This document shows positions 1 to 5,399 of a stretch of DNA of 9,067 bases, one piece after another. The stretch is taken from the NCBI GenBank assembly GCA_900756945.1, contig CAAELZ010000077.1:1-9067 (forward strand), given 5' to 3'. The stretch comes from an uncultured Collinsella sp. (GTDB lineage Bacteria; Actinomycetota; Coriobacteriia; Coriobacteriales; Coriobacteriaceae). Below the pieces are notes generated by a model. It saw nothing but the letters and a program-made list of their open reading frames with translations. It searched no databases and had not been told where the DNA came from. Every line of letters begins with the position of its first letter. Within the stretch, counting starts at the first letter, position 1. A program made the translations under genes and the position numbers.

Positions 1-713
1 CCGTTGTGCGCAAGCCCGCCACGAGCTCCGAGCACGCGGCCCACCACCACGAGCGCCGTGCGGTCGATGCCCTCTCGCGCGCCCGCATCGGCGAGCGTGC
101 CCACTGTGCAGCGCACCACGCGCTCCTCAGGCCAGGTCGCCTTGTACACGAGCGCCGCCGGCTCGTCGGAGCTGCGGCCCGCGCCCAAAAGCTCGGCGGA
201 AAGCTCGGCGAGCATACCCGAGCTCAGGAAGATGACCATAGTCGAGCCGCTTTCCGCCATGGTGCGCATGCCCTCGCCCGCGGGCATGGGGGTACGTCCG
301 GAAAGCCGCGTGATCACGACCGACTGGCTGATTCCCGGCAGCGTGTATTCCTGGCGAAGCGCCGCCGCGGCACCGCAAAAGCTCGACACGCCGGGCACCA
401 CCTCGTAGTCCACGCCGCGCGCGTCGAGCGCGTCCATCTGCTCCTGGATGGCGCCGTACAGGCACGGGTCGCCCGTGTGCAGGCGCACCACTTCCTCGCC
501 CCGCGCATCTGCCGCGCACATCACGTCGAGCACTTCCTCCAAGGTCATGTGCGCGCTGTCGTAGACGACGCAGGATTCCTTGCACTCGGCGAGCAGCTCG
601 GGATTCACAAGGCTTCCCGCCCAAACGACTACGTCGGCCGCGCGCAGAAGGCGCGCCCCGCGCAGCGTGATAAGGTCGGCGGCGCCCGAGCCTGCGCCAA
701 CGATATGAATCAT
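1..713 (-). CDS. cbiF: Precorrin-4 / cobalt-precorrin-4 C11-methyltransferase, 3' end cut by window
   Basis: This cytoplasmic SAM-dependent methyltransferase of the corrin ring pathway adds the C-11 methyl group to (cobalt-)precorrin-4. I translated the minus strand by hand. It reads open for 237 codons from the ATG at 713-711 to base 1, with no stop, so the C-terminus lies outside the window (the family is usually about 250 residues). It opens with MIHIVGAGSGAADLITLRGA, the glycine-rich first motif of tetrapyrrole methylases. Later motifs are VRLHTGDPCLYGAIQEQM (about 76-93), YEVVPGVSSFCGAAAAL (about 103-119) and TLPGISQSVVITRLSGRTP (about 124-142), the CbiF/CobM signature. A purine-rich ribosome site (GGGAAGGGAAGG) precedes the start. 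It faces away from the riboswitch-controlled operon. More cobalamin biosynthesis genes probably lie beyond the left edge. CbiF (anaerobic) is preferred over CobM (aerobic) because a CbiK homologue is adjacent; the fold itself does not separate them. Confidence 0.93.
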   Translation of the reverse strand, partial: MIHIVGAGSGAADLITLRGARLLRAADVVVWAGSLVNPELLAECKESCVVYDSAHMTLEEVLDVMCAADARGEEVVRLHTGDPCLYGAIQEQMDALDARGVDYEVVPGVSSFCGAAAALRQEYTLPGISQSVVITRLSGRTPMPAGEGMRTMAESGSTMVIFLSSGMLAELSAELLGAGRSSDEPAALVYKATWPEERVVRCTVGTLADAGAREGIDRTALVVVGRVLGARGGLAHN

Positions 714-844
714 CCGAGCCTTCCCTTCCCGTTTCTCATCGCAACCGTTTACGCCGCCATTCGCGCAGCGGGCAAAACACGGCGCCTGCGGCAGCAATCG
801 GCGCAAATACGCAGGCAGGAGGCGCAATGCCGCCCGCGCTGGCT

Positions 845-873
845 TTGACACGTTCACAAGTGCCCACTATCAT
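845..873 (+). promoter_or_regulatory. Sigma-70 type promoter for the riboswitch-led operon
   Basis: A perfect -35 box TTGACA (845-850) is followed by exactly 17 bases and then TATCAT (868-873), one mismatch from the -10 consensus. Transcription would start near 880, about 20 bases before the first recognisable riboswitch elements, as expected for a leader that carries an aptamer. The -10 box lies inside a small hyphenated palindrome, ACTAT-C-ATAGT (866-876). Inferred from consensus match and position only. Confidence 0.75.
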
Positions 874-899
874 AGTAAAAGTTTCGGCAACGAGCATAT

Positions 900-1050
900 G
901 ACAATCGGATAAAAGGAAATGACCGGCGCGGCGCCTGCACAGCCCGCGCTGGCTTGCGGAGGGAACCAGGTGGGAATCCTGGGCAAGGGACATTACTGTA
1001 TAGGACGCGCGGGCGAACCGCCTCGCGCCCCAAGCCAGACTGCTTCGCCT
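900..1050 (+). ncRNA. Cobalamin riboswitch (aptamer)
   Basis: The leader carries the ordered conserved blocks of the cobalamin aptamer. These are a purine run AAAAGGAAA (911-919), a GGGAACCAGGTGGGAATCC block (961-979) matching the GGTG...AATCC core with its CCAGG/CCTGG stem, a CATTACTGTA element (991-1000) corresponding to the usual CCACTGT segment, and AAGCCAGACTGC (1032-1043) as the closing B12-box-like strand. Outer boundaries are approximate. The closing segment is shorter than the textbook AAGCCAGGAGACCTGCC, so this may be a divergent or smaller class. Its place between a strong promoter and a cbiK-transporter operon predicts repression of those genes when cobalamin is plentiful. Confidence 0.88.
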
Positions 1051-1056
1051 TTTCCT

Positions 1057-1150
1057 CACGGCATCGCCGTGGCGTTAGCTCCTTGTGAACCCCGAGGGGT
1101 GCGCTTTTCTTTCGCTTGTGCCGACAAGCAACTGTCGCCGGGGGACCGGC
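1057..1150 (+). promoter_or_regulatory. Probable riboswitch expression platform (hairpin-rich leader)
   Basis: Between aptamer and gene lie several compact hairpins: CACGGC/GCCGTG with loop ATC (1057-1071), a weak ACCC/GGGT stem (1089-1100) followed by the pyrimidine run TTTTCTTT (1105-1112), GCTTGT/ACAAGC with loop GCCG (1114-1129), and GCCGG/CCGGC with loop GGGA (1137-1150). The last ends just ahead of the ribosome site GAGGAAAGG. Either termination (second hairpin plus pyrimidine run) or control of ribosome access is possible. The sequence does not show which, and no folding was computed. Confidence 0.4.
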
Positions 1151-1171
1151 AAACCGAGGAAAGGAAAAACC

Positions 1172-2098
1172 ATGTCCGACCAGATGTCACGCCGCGGCTT
1201 CATGGGCGCCGCAGCAACCGGAGCCGTCGCGCTCGCCGGAGTCGCGCTCGCGGGCTGCTCCAACACCTCCGCGAGTTCCGAGAAATCTAGTGAAAAGGAG
1301 AAGGCCGCGAAGCCGGTCATCCTCGTCACGAGCTTCGGCACGAGCTACAACGACTCGCGCCACATCACCATCGGCGCCATCGAAGACGCTATCCGCGAGA
1401 AGTACTGGCAGGACTACGACATCCGCCGCGCCTTCACCGCGCAGATCATCATCGACAAGCTGAAGAAGCGCGACGGCATCACGATCGACAACATGACCGA
1501 GGCGCTTGACCGCTGCGTGGAAGACGGCGTGAAGGAAATCGTCGTGCAGCCGACGCATCTCATGGCTGGCCTGGAATACGCCGACGTGAAAGACGAGCTC
1601 GACAAGTACGCCGACAAGTTCGACAAGATCTCGCTCGGCGACCCGCTGCTCACCTCCGACGACGACTACAAAAAGGTGGCCGCAGCCATTAAGGAGAACA
1701 TGGCGTCCTTCGACGACGGCGAGACGGCGCTGTGCCTCATGGGCCACGGCACCGAAGCCGATTCCAACGCCGACTATGCCAAGATGCAGGAAGTGTTCAA
1801 GAACGAGGGTTTGACGCAGTTCTTCGTCGGCACCGTCGAGGCTGAACCGACCTGCGAGGATGTTATCGCCGCCGCGAGCGCCGCAGGCTACAAGAAGGCC
1901 GTGCTCGCGCCGTTCATGGTGGTCGCGGGCGACCACGCGAACAACGATATGGCAGACGAGACCGACCCCGACAGCTGGGCTGCGAAGTTCGTGGCCGCCG
2001 GCTTCGAAGTGACGTGCCTGCTCCAGGGTCTGGGACAGAACGCCGCGGTCGACGACATCTACGTCTCGCACGTGGACGACGCCATCGCCAAGCTGTAA
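1172..2098 (+). CDS. cbiK: Tat-exported, lipid-anchored CbiK-like sirohydrochlorin cobaltochelatase
   Basis: CbiK proteins insert Co2+ into sirohydrochlorin at the start of anaerobic B12 synthesis. The product is 308 residues. The N-terminus is an export signal: twin-arginine motif SRRGFM (6-11), a hydrophobic stretch, then lipobox LAGC with Cys29, followed by a Ser/Lys/Glu-rich linker. The chelatase fold starts at KPVILVTSFGTSYNDSRH (about 47-64). Two metal-site histidines are recognisable: H192 in LMGHGTEADSN and H255 in FMVVAGDHANNDMA. Their spacing fits the two histidines known in enteric CbiK. The His-rich run that often follows GHGTE is replaced by ADSN. The ATG at 1172 is chosen over an in-frame GTG at 1085 because it has a good ribosome site (GAGGAAAGG) and places the Tat motif at the N-terminus. 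The enzyme would act outside the membrane, unlike ordinary biosynthetic CbiK. It is first in a B12-riboswitch operon with an ABC importer. Chelatase fold is near certain; actual substrate is open (cobalt insertion, haem binding or demetallation). Confidence 0.93.
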   Translation: MSDQMSRRGFMGAAATGAVALAGVALAGCSNTSASSEKSSEKEKAAKPVILVTSFGTSYNDSRHITIGAIEDAIREKYWQDYDIRRAFTAQIIIDKLKKRDGITIDNMTEALDRCVEDGVKEIVVQPTHLMAGLEYADVKDELDKYADKFDKISLGDPLLTSDDDYKKVAAAIKENMASFDDGETALCLMGHGTEADSNADYAKMQEVFKNEGLTQFFVGTVEAEPTCEDVIAAASAAGYKKAVLAPFMVVAGDHANNDMADETDPDSWAAKFVAAGFEVTCLLQGLGQNAAVDDIYVSHVDDAIAKL

Positions 2099-2107
2099 AC
2101 TCGCCGC

Positions 2108-2220
2108 GCACGGGGGCGCCGGTCGCGTCCCCGTGCAACGGGCATGTGCCTTTCCCCGACTGACGACGCATGCCCGTTGCATTCGCATCCCGACCGCCCA
2201 CCGCACGGCACGGGCGGTCG
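2108..2220 (+). repeat. Three consecutive inverted repeats in the cbiK-lipoprotein gap
   Basis: The 146-base gap between the two genes is nearly filled by three perfect stems. These are GCACGGGG/CCCCGTGC (2108-2115 with 2129-2136), a 12-base stem GCAACGGGCATG/CATGCCCGTTGC (2135-2146 with 2169-2180), and a 9-base stem CGACCGCCC/GGGCGGTCG (2191-2199 with 2212-2220). The first and second share two bases (2135-2136), so their full forms compete at the ends. None is followed by a T-run, so they are not classical terminators. They may stabilise or process the mRNA, or attenuate transcription between chelatase and transporter genes. The ribosome site of the next gene starts about 10 bases after the third stem. 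Confidence 0.7.
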
Positions 2221-2244
2221 AAGCGATTGAAAGGAACCCCCTCC

Positions 2245-2778
2245 ATGTTGAAGAAAACCCTCGTCTTCGCCCTGTCGGCGGCGCTTTGCGCGTTCTCGCT
2301 CGCCGGCTGCGCCGGAAATTCAATCGACAGCGCAAAGGCAAGCGATGCCGATTCCCAGGAAAAGACCGAACAGGCGGCCGATGCGCCCGCGGGCGCAAGC
2401 GCTGCCCCCATCACCGCCGACAAGGTGGCCGACGGCACCTATCCAATCACCGTAGATTCCAGCTCGAACATGTTCAGGATCGTGGACGCCCAGCTCATCG
2501 TGGAAAACGGCTCCATGCACTGCGTGATGACGCTTTCCGGCACGGGCTACGGCAAGCTCTTCATGGGCACGGGCGACGAGGCTGCCGCCGCGAGCGAGGC
2601 CGACTTCATCCCCTATGTGGAAAACGCGGAAGGCAAGTACACCTACGACGTGCCCGTTGATGCGCTCGACGAGGACACCGCCTGTGCCGCGTGGAGTATT
2701 AGAAAAGAGCAGTGGTACGACCGCACACTTGTGTTCGAATCCGCCGGCGTCGATCTGCGCGCCGACGCACTGAAGTAA
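2245..2778 (+). CDS. Small extracytoplasmic lipoprotein with a NEAT-like/beta-sandwich-like domain
   Basis: A 177-residue protein with a classic lipoprotein signal: MLKK, a hydrophobic core and the lipobox SLAGC (Cys22), followed by a low-complexity Ala/Asp/Ser linker to about residue 58. The single domain (about 60-170) begins ADGTYPITVDSSSNMFRIV and ends VPVDALDEDTA...WYDRTLVFES. I do not know a characterised function. Its layout (DGTY start, beta-rich middle, xPVxxLDED, terminal YxxxLxFxS) resembles the N-terminal domain of the next protein and, loosely, NEAT-type haem-binding domains; that is inference. Start: the ATG at 2245 follows AAAGGA at a suitable spacing. An in-frame upstream ATG at 2170 lies inside the second inverted repeat and would put 25 charged residues before the signal peptide. 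Its stop lies 4 bases before the substrate-binding lipoprotein, so it is probably an accessory binding or docking subunit of the transporter. Confidence 0.85.
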   Translation: MLKKTLVFALSAALCAFSLAGCAGNSIDSAKASDADSQEKTEQAADAPAGASAAPITADKVADGTYPITVDSSSNMFRIVDAQLIVENGSMHCVMTLSGTGYGKLFMGTGDEAAAASEADFIPYVENAEGKYTYDVPVDALDEDTACAAWSIRKEQWYDRTLVFESAGVDLRADALK

Positions 2779-2782
2779 CGCC

Positions 2783-4354
2783 ATGCGGTCGATTCTTCCC
2801 AAGGGGGAAAACAGGAAGCTCCACAGCATCGCGGCGCGCGCGATCGCCTGCGTTCTCGTCGCCCTGCTCGCGCTTCCCTTCGCGGGGTGCAGTTCGAGCC
2901 CGAACGCGACCGGTGGCACGGCGGGCTCTCAGGAATACACGGTGAGCGTCTCGCTTTCCGGCGGGTCAGGGCGCGCAAGCATCGCCTCACCCACCACAAT
3001 TGTGAAGGATGGCGACACCTACACCGCGACCATCACCTGGTCGAGTTCGAACTACGACAAGATGACCGTCGACGGCGTGGACTACGCGCCCGTAAACGAC
3101 GGCGGCAACTCCACGTTCGAGATACCCGTCACGCTCGACGAGGACATCGCCGTGTCGGCCGAGACCGTCGCCATGTCGACGCCGCACACCATCGACTACA
3201 CGCTCCACTTCGACTCATCCACCATGAAGGAGAAATCGGGCGACGATGCAAGCGGCGGCTCCCCTGCGGGAACGGCTTCAAGCGCCGCGGCCGACTTCCA
3301 CAACGCCGATTTGGGCTGCGGCTGGGAGCCGACGGGAGCGCTTCAGCTTGAATACGCCGAGCACTTCACTGTCGACGAGTTCGAAGGCGGCCTGCGGCTT
3401 ATCTGCGTTTCGAACGGGGAGCGCTTCCTCGTGGTGCCGCAAGATGCGAAGGTACCTGATGGGTTAAGCTCCGACATCGCGGTCATAAGGCGCCCCGCCG
3501 ACAAGGTGTACCTCGTGTCGTCGGCGACGATGTGCCTGGTCGACGCGCTCGATGCGAACGACAATATCTTAATGTCGGGCACGAAAGCCGACGATTGCTC
3601 GGTCGCGGGCTTCAAAAGCGCGCTCGGAAGTGGGGCGATCGCCTACGGCGGCAAGTACAGCGCGCCCGACTACGAGCGAATATCGGCCTCGGGCTGCACG
3701 CTCGCCATCGAGAACACCATGATCAACCACACGCCCGATGTGAAGGAAAAGCTGCAGAAGCTCGGGCTCGTCGTGCTCACCGAACAGTCGTCGAGCGAGC
3801 CCAAAGCACTCGGGCGCGTCGAGTGGATTAAGCTTTTCGGCGTCCTGTTCGACAAGGAAGACGAGGCCACGCACCTGTTCAACGAGCAGAAGGCCCGCGT
3901 CGAGCAAACGTCGGGGCTCGCGTCGTCAGGTAAAACCGTGGCGTATTTCTACATTAACTCGAACGGGGCCGCCGTCACGCGGCGGGCGGGCGACTACGTG
4001 GCGCAGATGATCGAGCTTGCAGGCGGCAGCTACGCGCTCGATGACGCGCAGACGGCGTCGACGTCAGGTTCGTCAGTAACGCTCGAAATGGAGCGCTTCT
4101 ACGCGACAGCGAAGGATGCCGACATCATCGTCTACAACGGCACCATCGACGAATCGGTTGCCACCTTGAACGACTTCGTAGGCAAAAACGCGCTATTGTC
4201 GCAGTTCAAAGCCGTGAAGAACGGCAACGTCTGGGTCACAAGCGCCGACATGTACCAGCAGATGACTTCTACCGCCGACATTATCGACGAGCTGCACGGG
4301 GCGTTCACCGGCGATGACACGAGCGACTTCCATTATCTGAGGAAGCTCGGCTAG
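2783..4354 (+). CDS. ABC-transporter substrate-binding lipoprotein with fused N-terminal NEAT-like domain
   Basis: A 523-residue secreted lipoprotein that presents a metal chelate, corrinoid or haem-like ligand to the downstream permease. Residues 1-36 form a signal peptide ending in lipobox LPFAGC (Cys36). Residues about 50-144 form a beta-type domain: YTVSVSLSGGSGRASIASP, WSSSNYDKMTVDGVDY, STFEIPVTLDED and, at its end, HTIDYTLHFDS. This strand order and Y-rich ending recall NEAT haem-binding domains, but I cannot assign it firmly. A Gly/Ser/Ala linker (about 145-172) leads to a FecB/BtuF-type helical-backbone binding domain (about 173-523). That domain includes MINHTPDVKEKLQKLGLVVL, the helical stretch GRVEWIKLFGVLFDKEDEAT and the C-lobe segment DADIIVYNG. 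A typical binding protein is about 300-350 residues, so the front domain is an addition. The ATG lies 4 bases after the previous stop with no clear ribosome site, suggesting translational coupling. Confidence 0.88.
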   Translation: MRSILPKGENRKLHSIAARAIACVLVALLALPFAGCSSSPNATGGTAGSQEYTVSVSLSGGSGRASIASPTTIVKDGDTYTATITWSSSNYDKMTVDGVDYAPVNDGGNSTFEIPVTLDEDIAVSAETVAMSTPHTIDYTLHFDSSTMKEKSGDDASGGSPAGTASSAAADFHNADLGCGWEPTGALQLEYAEHFTVDEFEGGLRLICVSNGERFLVVPQDAKVPDGLSSDIAVIRRPADKVYLVSSATMCLVDALDANDNILMSGTKADDCSVAGFKSALGSGAIAYGGKYSAPDYERISASGCTLAIENTMINHTPDVKEKLQKLGLVVLTEQSSSEPKALGRVEWIKLFGVLFDKEDEATHLFNEQKARVEQTSGLASSGKTVAYFYINSNGAAVTRRAGDYVAQMIELAGGSYALDDAQTASTSGSSVTLEMERFYATAKDADIIVYNGTIDESVATLNDFVGKNALLSQFKAVKNGNVWVTSADMYQQMTSTADIIDELHGAFTGDDTSDFHYLRKLG

Positions 4355-4358
4355 CACC

Positions 4359-5399
4359 ATGAGAAGCCGACTTTCCATGGCATACGACGAATCGGGGCGC
4401 GCCGCGCGGTGTCGCGTCGCGACGGCGCTGCTCGCTGTTGCCCTCATCGTGCTCGTCGGGACCAACCTGTGCATCGGGAGCGTGCTCGTGCCCGCAGACC
4501 ACATCCCCGGCATCCTTTCGGGCGGCGCGGCCAATTCCATGGAAAGCCAGGTCATCTGGGAGATTCGACTGCCGCGCGTACTTTCAGCCGTGCTTCTCGG
4601 CGGGGCACTTTCGCTCTCCGGGTTCCTGCTGCAGACGTTTTTCAACAACCCCATCGCCGACCCGTTCATCTTGGGCGTCTCCTCGGGCGCAAAGTTCGTC
4701 GTCGCGCTTACGATGATCGTACTTCTAGGCGCGAACCAGGCCATGTCCTCGCCGGCCATGGTGGCCGCAGCGTTTCTGGGCTCGCTTATCACCATCGGCT
4801 TCGTGCTCCTCATCGCGCGGCGCATAAGTTCCATGGCCATGCTCATCGTGGCGGGGGTCATGGTGGGATACATCTGCTCGGCGGCGACGAACTTCCTCAT
4901 CGCCTTCGCCGACGACCAGTCCATCGTGAACCTGCACAACTGGTCTTTGGGTAGCTTCTCGGGTTCGAGCTGGGACGACGTCGCGGTCATCGCGGTCGTG
5001 GTGATCACCGTGAGCGCATGCGTATTCGCGATATCGAAGCCCCTTTCCGCCTTCCAGCTGGGAGAGGCCTACGCGAAAAGCGTCGGCGTGAACGTCGCAC
5101 GCTTCCGCGTGGTGCTCGTCCTTCTAGCGAGCATGCTCTCCGCCTGCGTGACCGCGTTCGCTGGTCCGGTGTCGTTCGTAGGCATCGCGGTTCCGCATCT
5201 CGTGAAGTCGGCGCTAAAGTCGTCGAAGCCCATCCGCGTGATTCCTGCGTGCTTCTTGGGAGGCGCCATCTTCTGCGCGGGCTGCGATTTGATCGCGCGC
5301 ACGCTGTTCTCTCCCGTCGAGCTTTCCATCAGCGCCGTCACCGCCATCTTCGGCGCGCCGGTGGTTATCGCGCTCATGTTGAAGAAGCGGGTGAGGTAG
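4359..5399 (+). CDS. FecCD/BtuC-family ABC transporter permease
   Basis: A 346-residue polytopic membrane protein of the iron-siderophore/haem/cobalamin importer family, normally a homodimer with about ten helices per subunit. Family hallmarks are IRLPRVLSAVLLGGALSLSG (69-88), the FFNNPIADPFILGVSSGA segment (94-111), the late FVGIAVPHLVK loop that contacts the ATPase, and the C-terminal helix LSISAVTAIFGAPVVIALML. Length is normal for the family. The start at 4359 is 4 bases after the previous stop, with GAGGAAG rather far upstream (about 13 bases). A second ATG at 4377 would remove only six residues. Family assignment is secure. Whether it carries cobalamin, haem or another chelate is not decided by sequence; the B12 riboswitch favours corrinoid or cobalt-linked cargo. 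Confidence 0.95.
   Translation: MRSRLSMAYDESGRAARCRVATALLAVALIVLVGTNLCIGSVLVPADHIPGILSGGAANSMESQVIWEIRLPRVLSAVLLGGALSLSGFLLQTFFNNPIADPFILGVSSGAKFVVALTMIVLLGANQAMSSPAMVAAAFLGSLITIGFVLLIARRISSMAMLIVAGVMVGYICSAATNFLIAFADDQSIVNLHNWSLGSFSGSSWDDVAVIAVVVITVSACVFAISKPLSAFQLGEAYAKSVGVNVARFRVVLVLLASMLSACVTAFAGPVSFVGIAVPHLVKSALKSSKPIRVIPACFLGGAIFCAGCDLIARTLFSPVELSISAVTAIFGAPVVIALMLKKRVR

Noticed and set aside
736..897. Small minus-strand frame ending in a hydrophobic stretch and REWRRKRLR, 22 bases upstream of cbiF
   Set aside because: It looks slightly like a single-helix membrane peptide, but it has no ribosome site and runs antisense through the operon promoter and the first bases of the riboswitch. 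Probably a chance frame in GC-rich DNA.
1085..1171. In-frame GTG at 1085 that would extend cbiK by 29 residues
   Set aside because: It lies in the riboswitch expression platform, has no ribosome site, and would bury the Tat signal. The ATG at 1172 has a strong ribosome site.
2108..2136. Terminator after cbiK
   Set aside because: The stem is strong but lacks any T-run and is followed at once by another inverted repeat. The downstream genes look co-functional with cbiK, so it is described as a structured spacer.
1187..2398. Long minus-strand frame of about 400 codons opposite cbiK
   Set aside because: It is a shadow of the cbiK reading frame, of low complexity (Arg/Val/His-rich), with no start signals and no family resemblance. 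The plus-strand gene is unambiguous.
4193..5008. 271-codon minus-strand frame opposite the permease
   Set aside because: Ser/Thr/Met/Ala-rich antisense artefact of a hydrophobic membrane-protein gene. The plus strand carries the FecCD motifs.
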